From the NCBI GenBank assembly GCA_037178975.1, contig JASJZH010000003.1, positions 2,356,001-2,420,000 on the forward strand: a stretch of 64,000 bases of DNA. Reading direction: 5' to 3'. The notes below the pieces were generated by a model. It had not been told where the DNA came from and did not search any database. It was given only the letters and a program-made list of their open reading frames with translations. This DNA is from Oscheius tipulae. Lineage: Eukaryota > Nematoda > Chromadorea > Rhabditida > Rhabditidae. Shown here one piece after another: positions 1 through 14,710 of this stretch (positions are counted from its first letter, which is position 1; each line of letters starts with the position of its first letter). Both the position numbers and the translations under genes were made by a program.

Positions 1-126
1 AAAATCAGTGGTTAGAATAAATTTTGGAAAGCCTTCCCTTGAGGAAGGCGACAAGATCTGAAAAAAAAACTTTTGTTTTCTGTCGCTTTTTGTTCATTTT
101 TTTGAGTAAAAAGGATCAAAATGTTT

Positions 127-200
127 TGCCGCCAGCAGGGGTCGAACCTGCGACCTTGGGCTTATTAGACCCACGCTCTAACCGACTGAGCTATGGCGGC
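127..200 (-). tRNA. tRNA-Ile(AAT)
   Basis: On the minus strand this folds as a standard 74-nt cloverleaf including the discriminator base. The acceptor arms GCCGCCA and TGGCGGC pair fully, the D-arm carries the A-box pattern GCTCAGTCGG, the anticodon loop is CTAATAA (anticodon AAT) and the T-arm carries GGTTCGAACCC. No intron is seen. It lies just upstream of the first visible exon of the channel gene on the other strand, so it probably sits in that gene's intron in antisense. An identical copy is at 17464-17537. Confidence 0.95.
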
Positions 201-293
201 TCACTATTGTCAGAAAATCGAGTTGCTGATAACCTCTTCGAGTTTCAGACCACAAAATCGAGTGAAAATTATCAATAAGTCCATATCTTTCAG

Positions 294-1429
294 GCGGATG
301 TGCCCCAATTCACCATAATCGGCTACCAGACCGAGGACAGTATAGTCAGCACGGCCACGGGCAGCTACCAGCGTCTTTCTCTCGTCTTCCAGCTCAAACG
401 ATCCGTCGGCTACTTCATCTTCCAGACCTATCTGCCCTGTGTCCTCATTGTCATGCTCAGTTGGGTCAGTTTCTGGATAAATCATGAGGCGACCTCGGCA
501 CGTGTGGCTCTCGGAATCACCACTGTCCTCACAATGACCACGATCTCGACCGGAGTCCGACAATCACTCCCCAGGATCTCCTATGTGAAGTCAATTGACA
601 TTTACCTGGTAAGTCCGACTGGTTTTCTAACTGACTGAGACAGGTAATGTGCTTCGTGTTCGTCTTCGCAGCCTTGTTGGAATATGCCGCGGTGAACTAT
701 TCCTATTGGGGGAGGAAATGTAGACGAGCAGCTGATGAAGGATGGCCTGTGAACGGAGCCAACAAAGAGGATCGGGAAGGAGCTGTGGACATGAAGGAAT
801 GGGGTGTACCTACAAATATCATCAATGTGAGTTTGGTATACCACCAAAATAGTGCCATCTTTCCAGGAAATTCAGAAGTCCGACTCACTGGACCCTCGAG
901 CTCCCGCCATAGAACAGTCACCCACTCCGCTCAGCCAAAGACGACCTAGTAGTCCAATTCTGTCTCTTCGAAAAACCAAGATCGAGGTATGGGTATTAAG
1001 AAAACATTCCAGTCTTCTGTATAGTTGCAGATACCCGACTCTCCAGAATACCCTCGCTACACAACTCCGTCTCAAGGCGGTCGACCCCGGCCCAATGCTG
1101 GGAACAAGTCTGTCCCTCCCGTACAGTCACACTACTAGAATTCAGGGCTAAACGACGTTTCACGACCACTGGAGTGATTCGGAGGACGGCAAGAGTTAAA
1201 GCCTCGATCCACAACATCGGCAGGCGTGCCCGAAAAGCAATTCCGACGATTCGGGTACGGGACGTGAACGTCATCGATAAGTACTCGCGGGTCATCTTTC
1301 CAGCCTGTTTCGTCATTTTCAAGTGAGTTACTGTAAGATACTGTAGGCACTTTCGATTTCAGCCTCTTCTATTGGGGCTACTACCTGATGCTGGCCGAGC
1401 AGACGAACAACAGGAAGGCTGTTCCGTGA
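294..1429 (+). CDS. GABA-A receptor-type chloride channel subunit, 3' part (gab-1-like)
   Basis: C-terminal part of a Cys-loop ligand-gated chloride channel of the GABA-A beta type, a plasma membrane receptor in neurons or muscle. Exons read as 294-608, 644-826, 867-986, 1031-1079, 1127-1322 and 1363-1429. The first exon covers the last beta strands and transmembrane helices M1 and M2. The M1 end reads [20 protein letters not shown] and M2 contains [13 protein letters not shown], followed by the M2-M3 loop [15 protein letters not shown]3 follows in the second exon ([16 protein letters not shown]), then a long Ser/Pro-rich cytoplasmic loop, and M4 in the last exons (ending [11 protein letters not shown]). 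The 47-nt intron at 1080-1126 is inferred because it restores frame. The ligand-binding domain lies before the window. The wording of M1-M3 is close to nematode gab-1 as I remember it; the exact orthologue is not proven. Confidence 0.88.
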
Positions 1430-1695
1430 GGATAAAGACTTTCTAATAAAGGGTTTTGATCAAACCTATGTCTGTCTCTTGTCTCTATAATTAAATTAGA
1501 CTTTAAGTCGTGACTGAACTGAATCCCCAAAAGAAGAAGAGACCCACGGCTGCTGTGAAGACTGTTGAACCGATTCAACTGACTATCAAGGCACCCCTCC
1601 CCACAAAAGAACAAGAGAATCACATCACTGAACCTTTACTCAGTTGCCAGAGATCTTGGGTGGCGAATAAATTATACACAGAGTAAGCTCGCAAA

Positions 1696-6163
<4,468 letters not shown>

Positions 6164-6427
6164 TTATTCTAGTTCATCGTTTTCACCTACTCTCATGAAG
6201 CTGTGAGAAGCGGCCGACGTGCTGCTGGTGGTAGGGGTCGGGGTGAAGATGTGAATCGTGGAGATGTCCGAGGCGAAGGAGACGTTCAGATTCTGCTTCT
6301 TCCTGTCCCCGCTGCGAAAAGCGGATTGCCGACGGCGACGATGCCGATGAGCCTCGTCCAGATTATCCGGCAGCTCACACTGTCCATTGCAACCGGAGCG
6401 GAGGTGGTACCTTCTGCGAGTAGACAT
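6164..6427 (-). CDS. hypothetical basic protein, uncertain
   Basis: An 87-codon minus-strand frame with a plausible ATG at 6427. The product begins Arg-rich (MSTRRRYHLRSG), has a second basic patch (RHRRRRQ), then a Ser/Thr-rich tail. The frame stays open upstream to about 6510, so this may be the last exon of a longer protein. No family is recognised. The opposite strand also has a frame here of similar length (6203-6457), so strand choice is tentative. Confidence 0.35.
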   Translation of the reverse strand: MSTRRRYHLRSGCNGQCELPDNLDEAHRHRRRRQSAFRSGDRKKQNLNVSFASDISTIHIFTPTPTTSSTSAASHSFMRVGENDELE

Positions 6428-6810
6428 CCGAGACGACCTTCTCCTGCCAGTAGCTAGAGTCAGAAATCGCTTGGAAAATTTACAAAGCTTTTAGTTTCAG
6501 TTACAGTAGGTTTTGGTAATTGCAATTAGATTTGACCTGCCAAGTTCTTTTGACCTTAATGTCTAGACAGTCATTGTGGCTCGTGCTCTCGTCTGAGGAG
6601 GTCGATGTATCACTCCGCCAGGAAGTTCACCGTCAGCGACTGGATCATCTGCCCGTAGGTTCTACCATCTGTCTCCTAAAGCGACGAGCCACCATGCTTG
6701 AATTTGGGGCGCAAAACGGTTGTAACAAACTGGCGCATCTGTTTAAAATAACGTCCTCAAAAAGTTTTCCGAGCCTTTGATGAAAAACAAAAGGTTTTGC
6801 GAGGCTTGAG

Positions 6811-6857
6811 AAACGAGCCCGCGTCCATTGTTGCGTAGTCGGAGCGCTAACTGACAA
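6811..6857 (-). pseudogene. tRNA-like relic
   Basis: The minus strand reads as a D-arm remnant CAGTTAGCGCTCCG, an anticodon-loop-like CTACG, then a degraded T-arm CGCGGGCTCGTTTC. It lacks the acceptor stem and cannot form a cloverleaf. It resembles the relics at 12157-12237 and 50521-50560, pointing to a small family of tRNA-derived sequences. Confidence 0.5.
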
Positions 6858-6925
6858 GGATAGAAATATACGAGTGGCATGAGATAAGCAGAAAGACAGA
6901 TCATCCTGACAATAACCAAGGTTCA

Positions 6926-7455
6926 GGTCTCTGATCCTGCCACCGTCGCGCCCCTCTGTGCCGCCTCCCCGTCTGACCCAGAAGCAGCGCGACGCCGAGG
7001 AGATGCTGATCACAGGTAGGACGATCTGGCGCCCGGTGCCCAAGGACAAGCAGATTCTGAGGATGTACATCTCTGCCGCTCTGTCAGTCTTCGCCGATGT
7101 CCAGCGTCCACTGTTGGAGAAGCGTCTTGGCCACTTGCTGACCACCTTTGCCGAGACCGTCGAGGAGATTTTGCCCTTCTGGGACAAGCTTCCGCGTGAG
7201 AGTCAAGAGGCCTGGGCCTGCCGCGCCAAGGACCAGGACGTCAAGAGTCATTATGTCTACCTGCGGATGGGCAGCTCGCAGCCCATGAATCCGAAGAAGA
7301 CGAAGAAGAAGAAAACGGACGAGCAGGAAGAGATGGACGACTATGAGACGGATCCGGACGAGCTGCCTGGAGAGGTTTGTGTCGAGACGGAGCAGAAGCC
7401 TATGAACTGGGTCAAGGCTGGACGTCATCTGATGCCGAGGAAGGCCTCTCCCTGA
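6926..7455 (+). CDS. hypothetical protein with HMG-box-like motif
   Basis: A long open frame follows a good acceptor (GGTTCAG ending at about 6926) and ends in a stop at 7453-7455, with AATAAA about 35 bases later. The product is highly charged. Its middle holds FWDKLPRESQEAWACRAKD, whose spacing recalls the second helix of HMG boxes, but the rest of a box is not clear. A Lys run (KKTKKKKTD) followed by an acidic stretch lies near the end. The first in-frame ATG is about 7000, so either an upstream exon exists or translation starts there. I do not recognise the family. Confidence 0.6.
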
Positions 7456-8189
7456 AGATTTCCTCACAATCTTGGACAATCTCTTTTGGAAATAAACGAT
7501 ATAGTTAACTCTATTGTTCATTCTGCTCTTTTACATACTCTTCTACTGTATATTTAATAGAGCTGTTCCACGTTTGCTACACAGAGACTCTGTATAGGAC
7601 CATTCAGTAATCGCTGTAGCTAGGTGGAACTCACATGACAGAAGAACGAGTAGACAGGATCCACCATTGAAAGAGTAACAGGATTCCTGTCATTCTTCCA
7701 GTGTCTATGTAAAAGGGCTCGCTGACTTCTCACTGATGCTGCTGTTCCTTACTACTTATTGACTAAAATCCATTGAATGGGGTCTAGCATTCGCTCTTAA
7801 TCTCTCGTGACCCTTCAGTGCTGATAGTCTTGATAACTTTTTGGTACTCTGAAGAACACTGAATGACCTTCTAGCGCTGAGTACAGAATGAGTGCCGGAC
7901 TTGTGAACGACTTTTGAGTACTGGCTAAAAAACGAGACGGGAAGAGGGAGGGTTTGTAACTCCAGAAATGGCAGAGGCTTCCCTTTGGTCTCTTCAGCTC
8001 TGAACTTTCTGCACTGTTTTCTATAGAACACTACAAAACTCCTGTGTATGACTCTTCCTAGCTACTAGGAACTTCTCACTTGTCCATTACCCATCATTGG
8101 AACAACTGTGACCAAACCAGAGCTTGTACATTCATTCAAATCAGTTAAAGCATAAATTGAGCAAAAGACCACGATTCCCGAGAAACATA
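7456..8189. other. intergenic, 3' flanks of two converging genes
   Basis: Holds the polyadenylation region of the upstream gene (AATAAA near 7490) and the 3' flank of the minus-strand TTL gene. No gene or notable repeat is seen. Confidence 0.5.
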
Positions 8190-8736
8190 TTAATGAAGAC
8201 AGTCACGACTCTCTCCAGGGAAGCTGCCACTGAGCTGGATGACTCCGGCGTCGAAGACCTTGTTGGGGACCTCAAACTGTTTCTTTTCAAAGTTCAGAAA
8301 ACGGCTATACCTTTCCAGTAGTGATGTAGTCGTTGCCGATCTTGATCGTGAACTTTCTCTGACAGGGCTGCAAAAAGAGATGGTGACATTGGATATTAAC
8401 CGAAAACTCTTACCAGCATGTCATTGCAGTCGTGGAAGATGTTGATCTTGGGGTCGATCGGTCCATACTCCTTGGTCCAGCCGCTCAGATGGAAGTCACC
8501 GTTTGCGTTGGTGTAGCCAGAGTCCAGGAGGTCATCCATGTCGGCTGGAAATGGTATGTGAACCAAAAATAGAAAAACTCACTATCATCCTCGTCCCAAA
8601 GCTTGACCAGGACTCCGACGGCCGGTCGACCGTCACAGATGAGCTTTCCACGGGCGGCAGTGCTCTGATCTCGGCCGAGAAGCTCGAGAGAGTGAGCGAG
8701 AGCGAAGAGGGCAAGAAGGGCAACGAGGTGACGCAT
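8190..8736 (-). CDS. transthyretin-like (TTL/TTR-52 family) secreted protein 1
   Basis: A small secreted beta-sandwich protein of the nematode TTL family. Exons 8736-8583, 8544-8414, 8367-8311 and 8276-8190 give 142 residues. A hydrophobic signal peptide (MRHLVALLALFALAHS) is followed by the hallmark GKLICDGRP with its first Cys, then VLVKLWDEDD. The middle has the family signature YGPIDPKINIFHDC, then CQRKFTIKIGNDYIT, and it ends with a Cys-containing tail (ESRDCLH). Roles known for relatives include binding exposed phosphatidylserine (TTR-52) and secretion by parasites; the role here is unknown. It is transcribed away from the three plus-strand TTL genes, leaving about 520 bp between start codons. 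Confidence 0.93.
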
Positions 8737-9256
8737 TCTAGAAAGGTTTTCTGATTCAAAATGTAATAGAGACTGAGAGAGGGACAAATAAACAAGGCTT
8801 TGTGTTCTGGAAACTTGGAGAGAAGGTCCGAGTTTAAACGGCTCATAGGAGGGACACAGTCAGGAAAAGATAAGATACTCGTCCTGAGTTACGCTAGTAA
8901 AAGATTCTTTTAGAATCACGTTACCCAACGATGGTTGTTGCGATATCACAGACGACGATCTCATAACAAGGATGACCTGGCCATATTTACAGCCTTGAAT
9001 AGCCAGTTACTCACTGTTTTTCTCTATCAACTGGCACATTTAACTGGTCTTTTCTTCGAGATCCACGGATATCCAAAGTCCTGCTGCGAGTTCACCGAGT
9101 CTCGGGTTACCAACCTCTCTTTCTACCTTCCCTAGAGAGTCAATGATCTGGTGATTTATTTGTCAGTGACAAATTGTGACCGTCACTTTGTTTAGTCTTG
9201 CCCTCCCCTCAAAGAAAAGCAACAATTATCGAATTTTTCGACAGTCATCATTCCAG

Positions 9257-9902
9257 ATGTCACCGATGGCTCTCCTTCTATTTCTAACTGTTCTCCCGGT
9301 CCATGGACTCATCGAGCAGTATGTCAATGTGAGTTTTCTGTCGATTCGGGTTCAAAAATGACGTTTTGGAGCCGGAAACTGAGTCATTACAACAATTTTT
9401 CCTTGTCTCACCCTCTAGTTGTAAGACTTACAATCGGTCGGCTGTGACCACAGTTCACACGCTTCAGCCCTATTTTCTAGGTCACTGGTCGTCTGACCTG
9501 TCACGGACAGCCTGCCAAAAACGTGACCGTCTTGCTCGGAGACTACGACTTTCCCGATGCCAATGACATCCTGGCGCAGACCGAGACCGACCGGGAGGGA
9601 TGGTACGAGCTGTCTGGACAGGACGACGAGATCTTCAGCATCCAACCCTTCCTCGCCATTGCTCACAGCTGTAGGACTCATCCCAAGGAGATCCTAGAGG
9701 TAAGAGTACAGGATGAGCCATCTGACTACCAGTTCAGTGTCTCCACATTGTCTACATGAATCTGCCACAGTCTGTGGTCAGTCTTCTACCCGGAGTCAAT
9801 CAGGCCAAAGTCGCCGACCTCGAGCTGGGAGCCAAAAGAGGGAATCAGAAGACATATTGCGGGAACAACGTCTCTGAGCTGGTCCTTCGTCATCACAAAT
9901 GA
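9257..9902 (+). CDS. transthyretin-like secreted protein 2
   Basis: Exons 9257-9328, 9481-9699 and 9771-9902 give 140 residues. The ATG directly follows a TTCCAG acceptor, consistent with trans-splicing; a second in-frame ATG three codons on is an alternative. A signal peptide precedes the TTL signature VTGRLTCHGQPAKNVTVLL. The core shows GWYELSGQDDEIFSIQP and the AHSC cysteine. Here the second core exon is undivided, unlike genes 3 and 4 where an intron interrupts it. The C-terminus diverges from its neighbours but keeps the late cysteine (TYCGNN). Confidence 0.92.
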
Positions 9903-9976
9903 ATCTTTTCATCCTTAGTCATCTATATTTTCGTTGAAATAGTCATTCTGCCGGCGGGTCCGATTCATTCTTGCCA

Positions 9977-11081
9977 ATGCGGGGTCTAGTTCTGGTGCTG
10001 CTGAGTGCCATAGCTTTTGTTAACTGTGAGACCTACTCGGTCCGGGTGAGTCCTTGTTCCACTCCTAGACACTTTATAAGCGGTATGGATCTTTTGAACA
10101 ACTGTTTAGTTCTTCTAGATCCCACCACAATAACAGATCAAGAAGGCGCTCGTGGAGGGACACAAGAGATTTAAACCTAGTGATAGTGGCCTCCCTCTCT
10201 AGACCTAGTGACCAAGATCTTTCCTATGCTTTTACAGCTACTCTTATTTCCTGTACTCTTCAAGCGCAGTAGCCAGTGTCTGCTCTTTGAGATTCTACCC
10301 TTATAGAAAACTTGGGATCTACGTCTCTCTAGAAAGTCAATTCCATGTCTCAGCTCCAATCAAGCGATTCCTCATGGGAGACTCGTTTGAGGGAAGAGTG
10401 AGAGTCTCCTTGTTTGACAGTTAGTCTACAGCCTAGACCTAGTGTCTAAGAGATTGCAATATGTAACATCTCCTCTGTACTCTCACACCGGTCCAGTACT
10501 CAAGTATGCTTTGAGTTCTATTTGGAACCCGAACACCCAACCAACTACTCTGGTTCTGGCTGGTTTCAGTTTCCTTAGTGGACCCCGCAGCGAAAAACAG
10601 TCATTTACTAAGTCGTTACATAACAACTTCTCTGAAACTGATGTACTCGCCCAAACACGGGTCTTTTAGGTAGACGGGGTGGTCACATGCAACGGGAACC
10701 CTTACCAAGGAGCCAAGATACAGTTGAAGGAGAGTGACATCGGTAAGTCTACTACTGTTCCTAAGACTCACATCCAATATTCAGCCTTCGATGATCTGTT
10801 AGACGAAGTTCGCCCAAACATAAATGGAAGATATACGCTTGAGGGCTATGACAACGAAGTTGACGGTATTGAGCCCTACATTCTGATCTTCCACAACTGT
10901 CCTGACAGACTTGGACTGATGGTAACAAAGATTTCAGGTTACTGTAATACATATTGTTTAGGGAGATGGTGAGATGCGAATCTGTATCCCACAGGAGAGC
11001 ATTTCGGTAGGAAAGATCGCCACCAAAGTCTTCGAGATATCTACTGATCTGGCCGATCATTACCCGAAGCAAAAGTGTTGA
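9977..11081 (+). CDS. transthyretin-like secreted protein 3
   Basis: Exons 9977-10045, 10670-10742, 10785-10921 and 10962-11081 give 132 residues. After a signal peptide (MRGLVLVLLSAIAFVNC) comes VDGVVTCNGNPYQGAKIQL, then GRYTLEGYDNEVDGIEP, FHNC and RICIPQESIS, all family hallmarks. The first intron is 624 nt, far longer than the others in this cluster. The first three coding exons have the same lengths (69, 73, 137) as gene 4, so the two are likely tandem duplicates. The exon 4 acceptor (TTTAG at 10961) was chosen because it retains the family's conserved IP motif. Confidence 0.9.
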
Positions 11082-11588
11082 ATGAATTGTTTTTTTTTTG
11101 TTTTGAGAGAAAGGAGATTAGAGCTATTACTTGCATGCCGAATGCTCAGAGCCCGGAACTGTTACCCGGAGTAGTCAGTACAAGAAATCTTGGGTATCTA
11201 CGAAGTAGTCAGAGTCTCGCCACGAAACGAACCTACTACTAGTGCTACCAATTTCCTGAACTGGCTGTCAACAGTCCCTGATCCTTGTCAAAGATTCTGT
11301 CAAGCAGCTGTCTACTTTTGTCACGACATCACTAATCCCATCCCCTTTCAATGTGAAGATACATCGGACAGCTTATTCTCACCCTTATTCCCACTCTAGC
11401 TAGAGAGTTTAGTTGATTTCAAACTGTGCGTCTGTCCATTTTTCTCTTTTCACAATCCTGCTACGGTATTTCCTCTCTTCTGATAGTCGTCAAATTCAAA
11501 GTTAGACCCCTTGTCATCATTCGTAGTCATGTTATTGTGGGAGCGAAACTAGTCACAGTCCGACTGATTCCATCGAATCATTCGGAGA

Positions 11589-12106
11589 ATGAAGAGTCTC
11601 TCCATTCTCTTCCTAACAACCATTGCTCTCGTCTACTGCGAAGAGTTTTCTGTCGCAGTAAGTCTGTACACGACACTTCTCGTAGATTGGGACAGGTCCA
11701 AGGAACGTTCACCTGCCACGGCAAACCATATCCCGATGCTTCCGTCCAATTGAAGGAGAAGGATTGGGGTAAGTCATCTCCCTCTGCCTGAGAGACAGGT
11801 CCTAACAGTGTGGGACGACGTTCTGGACACGACCATCTCCGCAGTCAGCGGTTTTTACCAGGTACAGGGTCATAAGGAGGATTGGTGGTACATCGAACCC
11901 TATCTGGAGATCAGTCACAAATGTCCTAACGAATGGAAACAGGCTGTATGTCTAGTCTTCTTCCAAAACTAGTCTTTCAGTGCAAGAGAACAATGATTAG
12001 GAATATCCCGAGAGAGGCAGTGGTTGAAGGAACTGTGATAAGAAGATACTACGGAATGGATCTGGAGCTGGGGAACAGTTATAACGGGGAGAGCAAGGAA
12101 TGCTAG
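11589..12106 (+). CDS. transthyretin-like secreted protein 4
   Basis: Exons 11589-11657, 11696-11768, 11809-11945 and 11981-12106 give 134 residues. The signal peptide MKSLSILFLTTIALVYC is followed by VQGTFTCHGKPYPDASVQL. The core has GFYQVQGHKEDWWYIEPYL and SHKC, then CKRTMIRNIP. Choosing the acceptor CTTTCAG at 11980 restores the conserved Cys-Lys-Arg start of the last exon; a later TAG at 12000 would hit a stop. Exon lengths match gene 3. Confidence 0.9.
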
Positions 12107-12156
12107 CTTATATATAAAGATTCGATACTTTTGTCTTTCCTTCAGGTAGATCGTTT

Positions 12157-12237
12157 AGGTCCACGCGGGAATCGAACCCGCGTTTTCCCGTTGTTTCATA
12201 AACGGAGCGCTAACCGACTGGATCACTCGGGCAAAGG
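12157..12237 (-). pseudogene. degenerate tRNA or tRNA-derived element
   Basis: The minus strand contains a near-perfect B-box/T-arm (CGCGGGTTCGATTCCCGCG) and an A-box-like TGATCCAGTCGG with GTTAGCGC. The acceptor ends do not pair (GCCCGAG against GTGGACC) and the anticodon arm leaves an 8-nt loop, so no valid anticodon can be assigned. It could still bind TFIIIC through its two boxes. It is best read as a tRNA pseudogene or the head of a SINE. Confidence 0.6.
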
Positions 12238-12730
12238 CCGCTCCGATATTCCCCGTGATCCATAAAAGATAAAAGATGACTAGAGTACAAGAAAACGGAT
12301 AAAGATGTAGTGATATCAAGAAAAGAAAAACAACCAGTGAGCGAGAAAGACCCATTGGTTGGCCGACATTATAAACAGTTGTCCTCGAGGACACGCCCAG
12401 CAGATATGTCAAAATACTGGTCGCTGGTGAGTCAGACCCAAGGATCATGAAGGATCAGTGATTCATCAAACATGTGTGTACTACGAACCCTCTCTATGAT
12501 GATGGATCAACATGTGTATTTGTCTGGATGAAAATTGAGAAATGAGCTGATTCAGAGAGGTATCAGTACAGTTGAACTCTAGCTCGATGTTGTACATGTT
12601 AGAGAGTCGCATGAATCTATCTGTGAGACACGTCTGTGGTCGTCTAGAACGAGATAGAGAAATAGAAACAGGGAAATGAACAGAAAAAAAAACATAGCCA
12701 CTCTACTTTATTTCTCTTCTTTCTCCTCGT
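12238..12730. other. intergenic, 3' flank of TMEM272-like gene
   Basis: No coding potential is convincing here. It separates the TTL cluster and the tRNA-like relic from the end of the next minus-strand gene. Confidence 0.5.
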
Positions 12731-13857
12731 CTACTTCCTGTCTCTTCTGCAGTAGAGCGTGTGGAGTTGGAGGAAGAGCCCGAAGGGGCCGACAACAGCA
12801 CTTACTCCGACGAAGATGGCGCTATTCAGCTTATCCGTGAAGACGTTTGCGTTGCAGTTGTAGTCCCAAGCGTAGGCAGCGTAGACCCACAAGCAGCCGA
12901 TGATGGACCACATAGTGAGGACGCCGAGCAGTACGAGCTTCACGACTTCACGGCTATTTGGCTTCGATCCCCTTCCACGAGCCACCACTTGCTTTCTCTG
13001 GAAGACAGTGATTGGTTTCGGCATGCCTTGAAGATTAAGAACTGTGTTTAGACCATCTCTTTTTGCTCTAGCCAACGATAAACTAATGCTAACTGCCGGC
13101 GTTCCGTATTACCTTACTTATGCGCAAAAGTTATGGTCAGGGAAACGACCGAGATCCTCTGTGATCTAGAATCTTCAGAGGGTAGCTCTGTGCAGAAAGA
13201 ACGACGATTTACAGTAGTGCTTACAGTATGATTTTGAGATTCAAAAGGCGTCAGGGAGGTGATTTCAAAAGCTCTTAGTGTGGGAAGGAACGCTCACAGA
13301 TCTGGGTCAGGAGCTCGCAGACTACACGCTCATCGTTTCATAGGTTGCACTTTGAACGTAGACAGCGAATGAGCCATGCCCGCTAGAGAAAATAGTGTCC
13401 CATTCTGGTCTTCTCATTACTGTATCTCTCTCAAGCCTCCACTGTGTCAATCCTCAATCCCCTGACCCCATTCTCCCACTTCCCTACCCCCAATTGAATG
13501 AAAACTAACCGTCATCCACTCCAAGGTGTTGAGAGTATGAATGCAGATGAAGATGAGACCGGTGATTATGTTCCAGATGGGGAGAAGGGGCTCCAGCGGA
13601 CAGGTCTTGAGGAAGAGGGTCCCGTAGACCATGATCCAGACGGAAACCACGATACCCAGGACGAAAATGGCGCTGCGACAAACGCGAGCGCACAAGCTTG
13701 TATCCTTCTTCTTCCTCGTCGGCTGCTCCTCGACGACGGTCTGCAGCTGCTGTCCATTTGTGGTCTCGACGGGCTGAATTGCGGCGAAGGGCGGCGAGAG
13801 GACGGGCAGACGAAGACTCTCTCCGCTCTTGGTGCTGCGACCCGACGAGTGGGCCAT
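12731..13857 (-). CDS. TMEM272-like four-pass membrane protein
   Basis: Two minus-strand coding blocks, about 13857-13509 and about 13075-12731, appear to be one gene. The first starts with a Ser/Arg-rich cytoplasmic tail and carries two hydrophobic segments joined by TCPLEPLLPIWNIITGLIF, which fits the family's first hairpin with its Cys-Pro and Pro-Ile turn. The second block has MWSIIGCLWVYAAYAWDYNC and a last hydrophobic segment, matching the family's second hairpin. The intron starts at a GTTAGT donor; I could not fix its acceptor in phase, so a small extra exon or two separate genes remain possible. TMEM272 proteins have no established function. Confidence 0.65.
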
Positions 13858-14710
13858 CGGGTAGAACTGAGACTGCGGGCTTTGAAACCCAAGGAACTTT
13901 TATTTTTAAGTGTAGTTTATTGTTCTGATACAAGGGACAATATCTTTCGACTTGCAAAGAATTAGACCAAGTATATCGTCAGGAGACTGACAGTAGTCTG
14001 GTAGACCTTTTTGGACGTAGTACCACCTCTTAGACCTACTTCCTGCTTTCCGGCTAGCAAACTATCGTCGTTTACCCACGTATACCTTCAACTGTTCGTA
14101 TTGAGTTGACTGGTGCTGTTTGCTCTACTCTACCAGATGATTCGAGGGGGGTTGGAACAGTTCTACTGGGCTGAACCAAATTGCTAGAGCACACGATTTT
14201 AACTACAGAACAAAACTAGAGGGGGAACCGGAGACAGTACAGCTACCAAGGACAACGTGCCCAACCACATCAACGTTCCTGTGAGCGCTTGTTTGTCCGA
14301 GCTACTATGATCGTGGGTAGCGGCATTTGTTCATGTTGTTTTCTTGTTTTGGCTTATTGAGAGCTTGGGTCGAGACAAACAGACACCAGCTGTTCGAAGC
14401 GCTGACATACGACTCTTTCCCTCTGGCTCGTAAACTTTCACGCCGATCTATTGGTCAATTCTGGGGAAAAGCAGCGAGGGATTAATTTCTAGAACAACCC
14501 ATTCTGTTGCTTTTCATGGGTTCTTCATTCCACGATCGAAAGCGGTATTTTCAGATGGACGATCCAAACAAGCGTACCCTATTCTCGCCGCTTCGAGCGA
14601 CAAGCGAAGCTGTCTCATCGAAGACTACCCAGCTATGTATTCAGTCATTCTTACCCCATCTCTCTCTTCTCTCTCCTCTGCTCACTCATCACTCATCATC
14701 TGCTTCAGAC
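13858..14710. other. shared upstream region of divergent genes
   Basis: Lies between the start of the minus-strand TMEM272-like gene and the plus-strand zinc-binding protein gene. The last 80 bases are a pyrimidine-rich tract (CTCTCTCTTCTC) ending in the acceptor used just before the next start codon. No gene is seen. Confidence 0.5.

Noticed and set aside
12157..12237. Functional tRNA with Met or Ser anticodon
   Set aside because: The acceptor arms do not pair and the anticodon loop has the wrong size, so no isotype can be given.
13498..13965. 155-codon plus-strand frame opposite the TMEM272-like gene
   Set aside because: Composition is unlike a protein domain, and the minus strand carries recognisable membrane segments there.
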